In this document: one piece after another, positions 31,689 through 39,929 of the stretch
Layout: each line of letters starts with the position of its first letter
Position numbering within the stretch: the first letter of the stretch is position 1
Assembly: GCF_009193255.1 (NCBI RefSeq)
Contig: NZ_WACG01000001.1
Location: 558,001 to 622,000 of the forward strand
Source of the DNA: Arthrobacter koreensis
GTDB lineage: Bacteria; Actinomycetota; Actinomycetes; Actinomycetales; Micrococcaceae
Direction of reading: 5' to 3'
Length of the DNA stretch: 64,000 bases
The notes under the pieces: generated by a model
What the model saw: the letters and a program-made list of their open reading frames with translations, nothing else
What the model was told of the DNA's origin: nothing
Databases searched by the model: none
Program-made: the position numbers and the translations under genes

Positions 31689-32020
31689 TGATTCTCCTCC
31701 GGGAGGGCGGCGCGCGGGGACAGCAGTTCCCAGAGCGCGGGCAGCAAAAGGACGGCGGCCAGCGGATAGGCGAAGTCTTCCAGCGGGGCCAGGCCCAGGA
31801 ACGCACCGGAGATGCGCTCAGGGTTATAGCCGAACAGGTCCACGGCGATCATCAGGTTGTCGAAGACGGCAGTCAGCGCCAGCAGCACCCCGGCGGTTCC
31901 GGCCAGGCGCAGGATGAAGCCGCGGTTGCTGAGGCCGGAACGACGGCGGCGCAGCAGTGCTGCTGCGAGCAGACCCGCAGCGGGGAGCAGGAAACAGAGG
32001 TTCAGCAGCCAGTAGGTCAC
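31685..32020 (-). CDS. crtYf: C50 carotenoid epsilon-cyclase subunit f
   Basis: 111 residues with three or four helices from a GTG at 32020. Segments WLLNLCFLLPAAGLLAAALL, PLEDFAYPLAAVLLLPALW and the polar FDNLMIAVDLFGYNP match heterodimeric lycopene-type cyclases, with PLEDF a conserved box. It overlaps both neighbours by four bases. Works with CrtYe to cyclise flavuxanthin to decaprenoxanthin; alone each subunit is inactive in known systems. Confidence 0.9.
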   Translation of the reverse strand: MTYWLLNLCFLLPAAGLLAAALLRRRRSGLSNRGFILRLAGTAGVLLALTAVFDNLMIAVDLFGYNPERISGAFLGLAPLEDFAYPLAAVLLLPALWELLSPRAALPEENQ

Positions 32021-32367
32021 CGCTGCGCCCCCGCCTGCGTGTGGGGCCTGCCGAAACGGGCCGCCGCTACCTTCAGCAGGCCGAACAGCACCATGGTGAG
32101 GTAGCAGAGGAAGGCCAGGAAGAACGCTTCTTCCAGCGGCAGGTGGGGTGCCAGTTCAAGGCCGAGCATGAATTGGGTTTCGCCGCGGTAGAAGATATCC
32201 AGGCCAATGCCGAAGAGGTCCCAGACCAGGAAGAATGCCAGTCCCGCAACCAGGACGGCCGCGGCACGCAGGGGTGCCCCGGAAAAGAAGAACAGCTGAA
32301 AACGGTGGTCCAGCAGCATCATGCAGCCGATCGATGCCAGCAGGAACAGCAGGTACAAAGCCCCCAT
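32017..32367 (-). CDS. crtYe: C50 carotenoid epsilon-cyclase subunit e
   Basis: 116 residues from the ATG at 32367 (MGALYLLFLLASIGCMML), which overlaps the crtI stop; the frame continues upstream into crtI but is not used. DHRFQLFFF, WDLFGIGLDIFYRGETQF and LPLEEAFFLAFLCYL are hallmark boxes of CrtYe/CrtYc-like subunits (PLEE, DIFYRG). It forms the cyclase with CrtYf. Confidence 0.9.
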   Translation of the reverse strand: MGALYLLFLLASIGCMMLLDHRFQLFFFSGAPLRAAAVLVAGLAFFLVWDLFGIGLDIFYRGETQFMLGLELAPHLPLEEAFFLAFLCYLTMVLFGLLKVAAARFGRPHTQAGAQR

Positions 32368-33977
32368 CAGTGTGTCTTCTCCGATACCCGGGGCGGCTCG
32401 GGAAGCGCCTCGGTGCTGGTGTCCCCGCGCAGGCGCTTGAGGACCAGCTCGGCGCTGATGAGGCACATCGGCAGCCCAATTCCAGGCAAGGTTGACCCGC
32501 CGGCGTACAGCAGGCCGTCCACCTTGCGGCTAGCATTGGTGCCGCGCAGGAAGGCGCTTTGCTTCAGCACGTGTGCCGGGCCCAGCAGCGTACCTTTCCA
32601 GGAATTGAAGTCCGCGGTGAAGTCGCCCGGTCCCACCGTCCGGCGCACGGTGATCCGCTCGGCGAGGTCCGGGATGCCGGCCCAGCCGGAGATCTGGGCA
32701 ATGACGGTGTCCGCCATCGCCTCAAGCCGCGGATCGCCCGCGCCGTCCACGCCGCCACTGCCCAGCGCGGGGTCCGACGGGACGGGGACCAGCACAAAGA
32801 GGTTCTCGTGTCCTTCAGGGGCGGCATCCTCATCCGTGGCTGAGGGCCTGCAGATGTACAGCGACGCCGGGTCCGGCACCGACGTGTGCTTGCCGAAGAT
32901 CTTTTCGAAGTTCGCTTCCCAGTCCTTGGTGAAGAGCAGGGTGTGGTGGGCCAGCTCCGGCAGTTCGCCGCGGACGCCCAGGTGCAGGAGGATACCGCCG
33001 GGGCCGGGGATGCGGGATTCCCAGTACTTCGGCGGGTAGGTCTGCAGCTGGGCGGGCAGCAACCGGGTTTCGGTGTGGTGCAGGTCAGCCGCGGAGACCA
33101 CCAGGTCGGCGTCGAGCACTGCAGGCATGCCGGCGGCGTCGCGGTATTCGACGCCGGTGGCCCGGGCCCTGCCGTTGCCCTGCTGCTCGGTGCGGATCGC
33201 GGTGACGTTGGCTTCCAGCTGGATCTTCACGCCCTCGGATTCGGCCAGGGAAGCGATCACCGTGATCAGCCGGTGGAACCCGCCGCGCGGATAGAGCACG
33301 CCGTCGGACAGGTCCAGGCGGCTCATCAGGTGGTACATGCTCGGCGTCGTGAACGGGGAAGAGCCCAGGAACACTGCCGGATAGCCCAGGATCTGCCGGA
33401 TCCGCGGGTCGGTGAACCGCTTCGCCACGAAGGAGCTCAGCGGCTGCAGCAGCAGCTTCGCCAGGCGAGGCCCGCGGGAGAGCACGTCCGGGCGCAGCAG
33501 CGGCAGGAAAGAGGCGAAGGTGCTGTAGAGGAAACGCTTCTTTGCCATGTCGTAGACCTCGGCAGCGGAATCCAGGTACTTCTCCAGCCGGGCGCCGGCT
33601 CCGGGTTCCAGCGACTCGAACAGTTCAACGTTCTTCGCACGGGTGGCCTGCACATCAACCGGAGCAGCCTCGTCCTCGAAGTACACGCGGTACCCCGGGT
33701 CCAGCTGCACCAGTTCCAGCTGTTCCTCCGCGCTGGTGCCCAGCAGGCGGAAGAAGTGGTCGAATACCTCGGGCATCAGGTACCAGGAGGGCCCGGTGTC
33801 GAAGCGGAAGCCTTCGGTTTCCCAGTTGCCGGTGCGGCCGCCGGGTGTGCTGTTCTTCTCCAGCACCGTGACGTCCAGGCCCTCGCGGGCCAGGAGGGCC
33901 GCGGTGGCGAGGCCGGTGATTCCCCCGCCAATAACGACGGCGGTACGCGGGCTGGACGTGGATTTTCCGGGGGTCAT
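32367..33977 (-). CDS. crtI: Phytoene desaturase (lycopene-forming)
   Basis: 536 residues. N-terminal FAD site VVIGGGITGLATAALLAREG, the usual GGRTGNW loop, and the C-terminal carotenoid-desaturase signature AGGSTLPGIGLPMCLISAEL. It converts phytoene to lycopene in four steps at the membrane. Its start overlaps the crtB stop and its end overlaps crtYe (ATGA each), which indicates a tightly coupled operon. Confidence 0.96.
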   Translation of the reverse strand: MTPGKSTSSPRTAVVIGGGITGLATAALLAREGLDVTVLEKNSTPGGRTGNWETEGFRFDTGPSWYLMPEVFDHFFRLLGTSAEEQLELVQLDPGYRVYFEDEAAPVDVQATRAKNVELFESLEPGAGARLEKYLDSAAEVYDMAKKRFLYSTFASFLPLLRPDVLSRGPRLAKLLLQPLSSFVAKRFTDPRIRQILGYPAVFLGSSPFTTPSMYHLMSRLDLSDGVLYPRGGFHRLITVIASLAESEGVKIQLEANVTAIRTEQQGNGRARATGVEYRDAAGMPAVLDADLVVSAADLHHTETRLLPAQLQTYPPKYWESRIPGPGGILLHLGVRGELPELAHHTLLFTKDWEANFEKIFGKHTSVPDPASLYICRPSATDEDAAPEGHENLFVLVPVPSDPALGSGGVDGAGDPRLEAMADTVIAQISGWAGIPDLAERITVRRTVGPGDFTADFNSWKGTLLGPAHVLKQSAFLRGTNASRKVDGLLYAGGSTLPGIGLPMCLISAELVLKRLRGDTSTEALPEPPRVSEKTH

Positions 33978-34894
33978 GGCGCCCTTTCGGCGTCGGGGGT
34001 GGAGTAGGCCGGGACGGAGGTGCGGCGCAGCCGGTGCCGGTAGACCGCGTCCGCTGCGATCCGCAGCTTGACGGGATTCGGTACCCGGATCCGCGTGGTG
34101 CGAAGCCGGGATGCCGGGGTCCGGCGCAGACGGCGGGCGAGCTCCGCGAACAGTTCCTGGGCCAGCGCGACGGCGGGGCGGCAGTCCCGGGGCAGCTCGG
34201 CGATGGCCGCCCCGGAGACGAGGAGGTCCGCTTCGATGTCGTCCAGCAGCCGGTGCTTGTCGGCCTCCGTGAATGCGTCCACGGTGACGCCGGGGAAGTA
34301 GCTGCGGCCCAGTGCCTCGAAGTCTTCCGCCAGGTCGCGGAGGAAGTTCACCTTCTGGAACGCGGAGCCCAGCCGCTGCGCTCCCTCGCGCAGGCGTTTT
34401 TCCTGGTCAGCGGGAACCGTCCGGCCGTCAAGGAAACACTGGAGGCACATCAGGCCGATCACTTCGGCGGATCCGTAGACGTAGTCCTCGAAACTGGCCT
34501 GGGTGTGTTCGGCCCGGGTCAGGTCCGCACGCATGGACCGGAAGAAGGGTCCGGTGAGGTCCGTGCCGATCCCGGTGCGGCGGGCGGTCAGTGCGAAAGC
34601 ATGGACCACCAGGTTCACGCTGTAGCCGGTGCGCAGCGCGTTTGCCGTCTCGGCCTCCAGGTCATCGAGCATGCGCCGGATCTCGGGTGGAGGAACCTCT
34701 GCGGCAGCGGCGACCCCGTCCACGATCTCATCCGCCAGCCGGACCAGCGCGTAGATGGTTTCGATCTGGCGCCTGGTCCGGGGTGCCAGCAGCCGGGAAG
34801 CAAGCCCGAAGGATGTGGAGTAGGCCCGGATCATGACTGCGGCCGTATCAACGGCAGCCTGGTTGTAGAGGGGCAGCCCCGTGGTCTGGCCCAC
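33974..34894 (-). CDS. crtB: Phytoene synthase
   Basis: 306 residues from a GTG at 34894, two bases after the crtE stop; the frame extends 49 codons into crtE, but the family begins near here. Asp-rich motifs are RLADEIVDGV (first DxxxD) and LRDLAEDFEALGRSYF (second). It joins two geranylgeranyl diphosphates to phytoene. No other start has a better context, so the exact first codon is moderately sure. Confidence 0.93.
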   Translation of the reverse strand: MGQTTGLPLYNQAAVDTAAVMIRAYSTSFGLASRLLAPRTRRQIETIYALVRLADEIVDGVAAAAEVPPPEIRRMLDDLEAETANALRTGYSVNLVVHAFALTARRTGIGTDLTGPFFRSMRADLTRAEHTQASFEDYVYGSAEVIGLMCLQCFLDGRTVPADQEKRLREGAQRLGSAFQKVNFLRDLAEDFEALGRSYFPGVTVDAFTEADKHRLLDDIEADLLVSGAAIAELPRDCRPAVALAQELFAELARRLRRTPASRLRTTRIRVPNPVKLRIAADAVYRHRLRRTSVPAYSTPDAERAP

Positions 34895-34896
34895 GG

Positions 34897-35964
34897 CTAC
34901 CGGCCCCGGTTCACGGAAGCGGAAACGACGTCGTCCAGCACCGCTGCCAGGCCAGCCGGCACCTCGGCGCACTCCAGGTAGCTGCGGGCACTCGAGGCGA
35001 AGTTCGCAGCGAGGTCCTGGGCGTACTGCCGGGCACCGCAATCCACCAGGATCCTGCGGGCACGGTCTGCGTCCTCCGGAGCCATGTCCGGGCGGCCAAT
35101 AATGCCGGAGAGCTCCGGCCAGCCGGCGGTCTGCGCGGCATAGGCGATCAGCACGGTGCGCTTGCCTTCGCGGAGGTCCCCCATACTGGACTTGCCCGTG
35201 GCGCTTTCATTGCCGAAAACACCCAGCAGGTCATCCACCAGCTGGTAGGCGATGCCAATGTCGCGGCCGAACCGGCCGAGGGCAGAGGCGACTTCGGTGC
35301 CGGCTCCGGCCAGGACCGCGCCGGCGCGCAGCGGGGCTTCGAAGGAGTACACGGCGGTCTTCAGCCGTTCCATGTCCAGGATCTCGGCCAGGGGCGGCGA
35401 GCCGGCCGCGAAGGAGAAGTCGACGTCGATCAGTTCTCCGCCGGCGGACGCGAAGACGGCTTCGTCAAGGATCCCTGCCAGGATTTCGCGGGTCATGGGG
35501 TCCGTGGAGACGGAGTCAAGCATGCGAAAGGCGCCGGTCAGGGCGAGGTCTCCGGCGATGATGCCCACGGACAGTCCGCGGTGCCGGGCTACTTCGGCTG
35601 GTTCGCCGGCAGTCTCGGCCATCCGGCGGTAGACCCCGGAGACGTTGTCCTGGCCGCGGCGGACAAAGTCCAGGTCAATCACGTCATCGTGGACGATCAG
35701 CGCGGTGTGCAGGAGTTCGAATGCCGCACCCACCCGGGCTGCCGCTTCCAGATCGGTTCCGCCCAGGTGTGTGTAGGCGGTCATCACGATCTGCGGGCGC
35801 AGCCTCTTGCCGCCAACCGTGGATTTTTCGAGGGTCTCCCAGAGGCTAAGGTAGCTGGGACTGATCCGCTCGGCGCGTTCCTTGGCCGCGGTGAAGAACC
35901 TGTCCAGGACACGGTCCACCTGCTGATGGCCAATTCTCTCGTCAGGCAAGTGTTCTGTCTCCAT
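34897..35964 (-). CDS. crtE: Geranylgeranyl diphosphate synthase
   Basis: 355 residues from the ATG at 35964; a GTG five codons earlier is possible. First aspartate-rich motif LIVHDDVIDLDFVRRG (DDVID), second QLVDDLLGVFGN, with GGKRLRPQIVM before them. It builds C20 diphosphate from isoprenyl units for the carotenoid pathway. Bulky residues are absent just before the first motif, in line with C20 product. It is first in the operon and divergent from idi with only 35 bp between the two starts, so the promoters must overlap, or the transcripts be almost leaderless. Confidence 0.93.
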   Translation of the reverse strand: METEHLPDERIGHQQVDRVLDRFFTAAKERAERISPSYLSLWETLEKSTVGGKRLRPQIVMTAYTHLGGTDLEAAARVGAAFELLHTALIVHDDVIDLDFVRRGQDNVSGVYRRMAETAGEPAEVARHRGLSVGIIAGDLALTGAFRMLDSVSTDPMTREILAGILDEAVFASAGGELIDVDFSFAAGSPPLAEILDMERLKTAVYSFEAPLRAGAVLAGAGTEVASALGRFGRDIGIAYQLVDDLLGVFGNESATGKSSMGDLREGKRTVLIAYAAQTAGWPELSGIIGRPDMAPEDADRARRILVDCGARQYAQDLAANFASSARSYLECAEVPAGLAAVLDDVVSASVNRGR

Positions 35965-35999
35965 GCATAAAGTAAACACGCTGATCGTTAGGGGAAGAA

Positions 36000-36530
36000 A
36001 TGCCGCAACGCCGGGAAGAAGTCATTCTGGTCGATAAAGGGGGCCAAATGATAGGTACAGCGGACAAGATGACCGTGCATACAAGCGACACGCCGCTGCA
36101 TCTGGCCTTCTCGACGCACGTCTACCACCCGGATGGCCGCATCCTCGTGACGCGGCGGGCGCTCTCCAAACTGACCTGGCCCGGAGTCTGGACCAACTCG
36201 TTCTGCGGCCATCCCGGTCCCGGTGAGGCCACCGAGGATGCCGTGGTGCGCCGGGCCGAACGCGAGCTGGGACTGACGCTGAACAGCATCGCCGTCGCGC
36301 TTCCCGAGTTCCGCTACCGGGCCGTTGATGCCTCGGGCATCGTGGAGAACGAGATCTGCCCCGTCTACACCGCCGTTGCGGAGGCCGACCCGGTCCCGGC
36401 CGCGGATGAGGTCATGGACTGGACCTGGGCCGATCCGGCGAAGCTGGTTGAATCCGTGCGGCTCACGCCCTGGGCTTTCAGTCCCTGGCTGGTGCTGCAG
36501 CTTCCCCTGCTTTACCCCGAAAACGCCTGA
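36000..36530 (+). CDS. idi: Isopentenyl-diphosphate delta-isomerase, type 1
   Basis: 176 residues, a Nudix-type IPP isomerase: catalytic cysteine in NSFCGHPGPGE, metal residues H in LHLAFSTHVYH, and the Nudix helix EATEDAVVRRAERELG. It interconverts isopentenyl and dimethylallyl diphosphate, which CrtEb and CrtE both need. GGGGAAGAA directly before the ATG fits a ribosome-binding site. It faces away from crtE, and its 3' end overlaps the next gene, on the other strand. Confidence 0.95.
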   Translation: MPQRREEVILVDKGGQMIGTADKMTVHTSDTPLHLAFSTHVYHPDGRILVTRRALSKLTWPGVWTNSFCGHPGPGEATEDAVVRRAERELGLTLNSIAVALPEFRYRAVDASGIVENEICPVYTAVAEADPVPAADEVMDWTWADPAKLVESVRLTPWAFSPWLVLQLPLLYPENA

Positions 36531-37251
36531 TCCAGCGTTCCCACGGCGGCGCTGCCTGCCAGTGCACCGCAAGGGTGTGGAAGGCCCGGCGGAAGCGGCG
36601 GACCAGGTTGGACCAGCCGGTCACCGCCCGCGGTGCCATGCCAACCACGAGGTTTCGGTCCCAGGCACAGCGGTAGTCCTGGCCCAGGTGCGCACTGAGG
36701 CAGACGTCGTCGTGCTGCTCCGGGTCTTCCCGGTGAACTGCCTGACCTACCTCGCGCCACACGTCCGTGCGCAGCGCCAGATTGGATCCGAACAGGGGGC
36801 GGTGGGCCAGCGCCAGCGTCATCGCCTGGTAGTAGGAACCGAGGTAGAGCCCGGAGAGGATCCGCCCGGCCCGGGGTGGGAAACCATAGAACCGTCCCGG
36901 TCCGCTGACGGCGGCGAGCTGCGGGTCGGCGGCGAAGTGTTCCGCTAACTGCTTAATCCATTCCGGCGGAAGGACGCAGTCCGCGTCGCATCTGGCAATG
37001 ATGTCCGAGGTGGCGGCGTCGTATCCGGCGGCGGCCGCGGCGGGGATGCCGGGCTTGGCTTCAAACACCACCCGGGCGCCGAGCCCGCGGGCCACCTCGG
37101 CACTGTTGTCGGTGCTGTTGTTGTCCACCACCACAATTTCGGCGGGCTGCACGCTCTGGACGGCCAGCGAGGCGAGACATGTCCTCAGCGCTTCGGCGTC
37201 GTTGAGGCATGGGATGACGACGCTGACGGACGGATGTGCGGGGGCTGGCAT
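36478..37251 (-). CDS. Glycosyltransferase family 2 protein
   Basis: 257 residues. VSVVIPCLNDAEALRTCLAS and VVDNNSTDNS form the GT-A nucleotide-binding start; ARCDADCVLP carries the metal-binding DxD. A hydrophobic segment near the C-terminus (SNLVRRFRRAF, W-rich) may associate with membranes. The acceptor is unknown. Decaprenoxanthin is glucosylated in Arthrobacter and Corynebacterium relatives, and the gene converges with idi (53 bp overlap), so a carotenoid glucosyltransferase role is possible but unproven. Confidence 0.75.
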   Translation of the reverse strand: MPAPAHPSVSVVIPCLNDAEALRTCLASLAVQSVQPAEIVVVDNNSTDNSAEVARGLGARVVFEAKPGIPAAAAAGYDAATSDIIARCDADCVLPPEWIKQLAEHFAADPQLAAVSGPGRFYGFPPRAGRILSGLYLGSYYQAMTLALAHRPLFGSNLALRTDVWREVGQAVHREDPEQHDDVCLSAHLGQDYRCAWDRNLVVGMAPRAVTGWSNLVRRFRRAFHTLAVHWQAAPPWERWIRRFRGKAGEAAAPARD

Positions 37252-37335
37252 GCCAGTGATCCTACGTGCAACTGGGCGGCTGATGCCCGCCGCGGAGTAT
37301 GGGCGGCCGAAGTTCTGCTCCGCTACGGTTAGAAC

Positions 37336-37968
37336 ATGATCGATGCCCTCCTGCGCCGACCGGCCTCTTCCTCCGAGGTGGTTTCGGACGGCATCCGCCT
37401 GCTGGGCGCAGTGAGCCTGCTGGTGGCCCTGCTCTGGTACGGCCCGGTTGAGGCAGCCCTGTTCTCACTGGTGCTGCTGGGCCTCCTGGTGTCCCGCTGC
37501 CTGCCGGCAGCCCCGCTGTTTTCTTCGCTCTACGGCCTAACCCTGCTCCTGGCCGCATGGAGCAGCGTGATGGACCTGTACGCACGGATTTCCTGGTGGG
37601 ACCTCGCCGTCCATTTCGCGGCCACCGGCACCATCGCTGTCATGGCCTGGTACCTGCTCGCAGCTTACGGGGCCGTGACGGCCTGGCAGGACTCCGGGCA
37701 GCCGGTTCCGGCCTTCGCGGTCCCAGCAGTGGTAACTGCGCTGGGCCTGGCCCTGAGCGTGCTGTGGGAGTTCGGCGAGTGGTGGGGGCACTACTACGTG
37801 GATGCCACGATCAACGTCGGCTACCGGGACACGATCGGGGACCTTGCGGCCGGCGGACTGGGCTCGGTGCTCTCCGGCATCCTGCTGGCGCGCCTGATGC
37901 GGCGGAACCCTCCCCCGGCACACCGTGGCGCACCCGGCAGCACGCTCCAGCGGCGGGTCCAGGGCTGA
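37336..37968 (+). CDS. Polytopic membrane protein, YjdF (DUF2238)-like
   Basis: 210 residues with six or seven helices. The C-terminal part has LWEFGEWWGHYYVDATINVG then YRDTIGDLAAGGLGSVLSG, a conserved polar-aromatic box reminiscent of DUF2238/YjdF proteins (WExxEW and DDTxxDLxAxxxGA). Function unknown. It stands alone between the glycosyltransferase and the terC-like gene and ends shortly before a shared terminator. Confidence 0.6.
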   Translation: MIDALLRRPASSSEVVSDGIRLLGAVSLLVALLWYGPVEAALFSLVLLGLLVSRCLPAAPLFSSLYGLTLLLAAWSSVMDLYARISWWDLAVHFAATGTIAVMAWYLLAAYGAVTAWQDSGQPVPAFAVPAVVTALGLALSVLWEFGEWWGHYYVDATINVGYRDTIGDLAAGGLGSVLSGILLARLMRRNPPPAHRGAPGSTLQRRVQG

Positions 37969-37985
37969 AGCCCTCCGTACACGAA

Positions 37986-38023
37986 GGAAGGGCCCCTCAG
38001 CATTGCTGCTGCGGGGCCCTTCC
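37986..38023. terminator. Bidirectional terminator between convergent genes
   Basis: GGAAGGGCCCCT pairs with CGGGGCCCTTCC (37986-38023) around a TCAGCATTGCTGCTG loop. It lies between the YjdF-like stop at 37968 and the terC-like stop at 38032. Confidence 0.8.
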
Positions 38024-38031
38024 GAAGTCAG

Positions 38032-39219
38032 CTACTTGCTGGAGTAGCGCGAGTGTTCCTCGTGGGCACGGGCCACTTCGGTCCGGATGTCCTCGATGTC
38101 CTTAACCTTGTCCCTGTACTTCTTGTCCATCTGCAGAATCTGCTTCTCTTCGTCGCAGAGTGCCCGGTAGATGCGCTCCCGCTCGGCCTCATCCGAGGTG
38201 TAGGAGAGGTCCAGGTAGGCGTTGGCATGGCGGCGGGCGTTGTTCACGGCGGTCTGGGCCTTGCCTGCCGGGCTGACCAGCGACGCAATGACGGTGATGA
38301 GCAGGACGCCGATGATGACGCTGAGTGACAGGCCTGTACTGACTTCGACCACTTCCACATGCTCGCCGTTATTGATGAACGGCAGGGTGTTCTCATGCAG
38401 GGCATGCAGCACAAGCTTCACGCCAATGAAGGCGAGGATGGCGGCCAGGCCGTAGGAAAGGTAGATCAGGCGGTCCAGCAGTCCGTCGATCAGGAAGTAA
38501 AGCTGGCGCAGGCCCATCAGGGAGAACGCGGTAGCCGTGAAGACAATGAAGGTGTTCTGCGTCAGGCCGAAGATGGCGGGAATCGAATCCAGCGCGAAGA
38601 GGATGTCGGTTCCACCGATTGCCACCATGACCAGCAGCATCGGGGTGAGGACCTTCTTGCCGTTTTCGACGGTCATCAGCTTGTCGCCGTCGTAGTGGTC
38701 CGTGGTGGGCAGGACGCGCTTGGCGATGCGGATGATGAAGTTGTTTGCCTCATCCTTCTCGCTGTCCTCGGGCTTGAGCAGGTTGCCGGCGGTGAGCAGC
38801 AGGATCAGTCCGAACAGGTAGAAGATCCAGGAGAAGGAGTTGATCAGCGCTGCGCCCAGGAAGATGAACCCGGTTCGCGCAATCAGCGCGAAGACAATGC
38901 CGAAAAGCAGGACCTTTTGCTGGTCCTCGCGGGGCACCCGGAAGGACGCCATGATGATCAGGAAGACAAACAGGTTGTCCACGGAGAGGGCTTTCTCCGT
39001 GATGTACCCGGCGAAGTACTCGCCGCCCATGGTGACGCCGCCGAAGACGAGCACCAGGATGCCGAAGATGACGGCCAGGCCCACGTAGATGGAGGACCAA
39101 ATGGCCGCTTCCTTCAGGGTTGGTATGTGGGCCTTGCGGATGTGGAAGAAGTAGTCGAAGGCCAGCAGGCCGAGGATGACGACGATCGTCACGCCCCAGA
39201 TCAGGGGGGAAACAGTCAT
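38032..39219 (-). CDS. TerC family integral membrane protein (metal exporter-like)
   Basis: 395 residues from MTVSPLIWGVTIVVI. About eight helices; EKALSVDNLFVFLIIM and GGTDILFALDSIPAIFGL are the repeated acidic DN/DS motifs of the TerC/Alx family. The C-terminus (~310-395) is a long charged helix (DEAERERIYRALCDEEKQIL). TerC/Alx proteins export or load manganese for secreted enzymes. A Mn2+-riboswitch-like leader lies directly upstream, which strengthens the metal role. Confidence 0.9.
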   Translation of the reverse strand: MTVSPLIWGVTIVVILGLLAFDYFFHIRKAHIPTLKEAAIWSSIYVGLAVIFGILVLVFGGVTMGGEYFAGYITEKALSVDNLFVFLIIMASFRVPREDQQKVLLFGIVFALIARTGFIFLGAALINSFSWIFYLFGLILLLTAGNLLKPEDSEKDEANNFIIRIAKRVLPTTDHYDGDKLMTVENGKKVLTPMLLVMVAIGGTDILFALDSIPAIFGLTQNTFIVFTATAFSLMGLRQLYFLIDGLLDRLIYLSYGLAAILAFIGVKLVLHALHENTLPFINNGEHVEVVEVSTGLSLSVIIGVLLITVIASLVSPAGKAQTAVNNARRHANAYLDLSYTSDEAERERIYRALCDEEKQILQMDKKYRDKVKDIEDIRTEVARAHEEHSRYSSK

Positions 39220-39231
39220 GGAGTCTCTGCT

Positions 39232-39355
39232 TTCGTAGGGTACACCAAAGGACCGCAAGTCTCTCCGGCAGCCATTGGCTGCCCGCTGGCCCCGGCCGGG
39301 CGTCGGTGCCCTACGTGTTGACGAGGTTCAGCGTGGGTGGATACTCCCCTACGAA
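39232..39355 (-). promoter_or_regulatory. yybP-ykoY-like (manganese) riboswitch leader of terC
   Basis: On the minus strand a 9-bp closing stem TTCGTAGGG / CCCTACGAA (39347-39355 with 39232-39240) encloses GGGGAGTA at its start, CGTCAACACG in the middle and GAGAGAC near the 3' side. These match the class's conserved GGGGAGUA and CGUCAA loop elements. The helix ends 12 bp before the start codon, so control of translation is plausible. The segment between GAGAGAC and the closing stem is longer than usual. Confidence 0.6.
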
Positions 39356-39447
39356 CCGTCCACTCTACCCGATGCGCGCTGCGGGGCGCGACGGACACGG
39401 CACTGACCATGGAAGGAACAAAAGCACACCGGCGGCTTTAACCACAA

Positions 39448-39475
39448 CCGCCGCACCCGAAACCGGGTACGGCGG
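39448..39475 (-). terminator. Hairpin after the DUF4193 gene
   Basis: CCGCCG and ACCCG (39448-39459) pair with CGGGT and CGGCGG (39463-39475) with a bulge. It lies 37 bp past the minus-strand DUF4193 stop. Confidence 0.5.
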
Positions 39476-39511
39476 CTGTGCCCGGCCCGGAAGGCGGCCG
39501 GCCGGGGACCT

Positions 39512-39811
39512 CTATCCCTCGCAGTCCTTGCAGTACTTGGTGCCGTTCTTCTCCACAGCGAACTGGGAGCGGTGGCGAACCAGGAAGCAGGAGCCGCAGG
39601 TGAATTCGTCTTCCTGGGCCGGCACTACGCGGACCAGCAGTTCCTCGCTGGAGAGGTCCGCGCCCGGCAGTTCGAAGGCTTCCGCCGCCTCGGATTCGTC
39701 CACGTCCACTACGGCTGACTGCTTGTCGCTCCGGCGGGCCTGAAGCTCTTCGATCGAAGCGGTTCCGGCGTCCTCTTCGACCTTGCGCGGTGCGTCGTAA
39801 TCAGTAGCCAT
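39512..39811 (-). CDS. DUF4193 domain-containing protein
   Basis: 99 residues from MATDYDAPRK at 39811; the frame extends upstream without a better start. The N-terminal ~55 residues are acidic. The C-terminal part has two cysteine knuckles, CGSC and YCKDC, in EFTCGSCFLVRHRSQFA and GTKYCKDCEG, a small zinc ribbon. DUF4193 is nearly universal in actinobacteria, with no known function but a transcription-related role often suspected. Confidence 0.85.
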   Translation of the reverse strand: MATDYDAPRKVEEDAGTASIEELQARRSDKQSAVVDVDESEAAEAFELPGADLSSEELLVRVVPAQEDEFTCGSCFLVRHRSQFAVEKNGTKYCKDCEG

Positions 39812-39929
39812 ATTCAGGCTCACTCTCCAATGCTTGGTGGGGGCTGTGGAACGGGGCAGTGCACCCCGATGGTAACCGGTACTGTCTGCCGTGCAGGTCA
39901 GAAGCGCAACAAGTGTGACACATTTCGGT

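Noticed and set aside
32368-32466. Upstream extension of CrtYe
   Set aside because: The extra 33 codons lie inside crtI and have no cyclase sequence; the ATG at 32,367 overlaps the crtI stop in the same way as the other crt genes.
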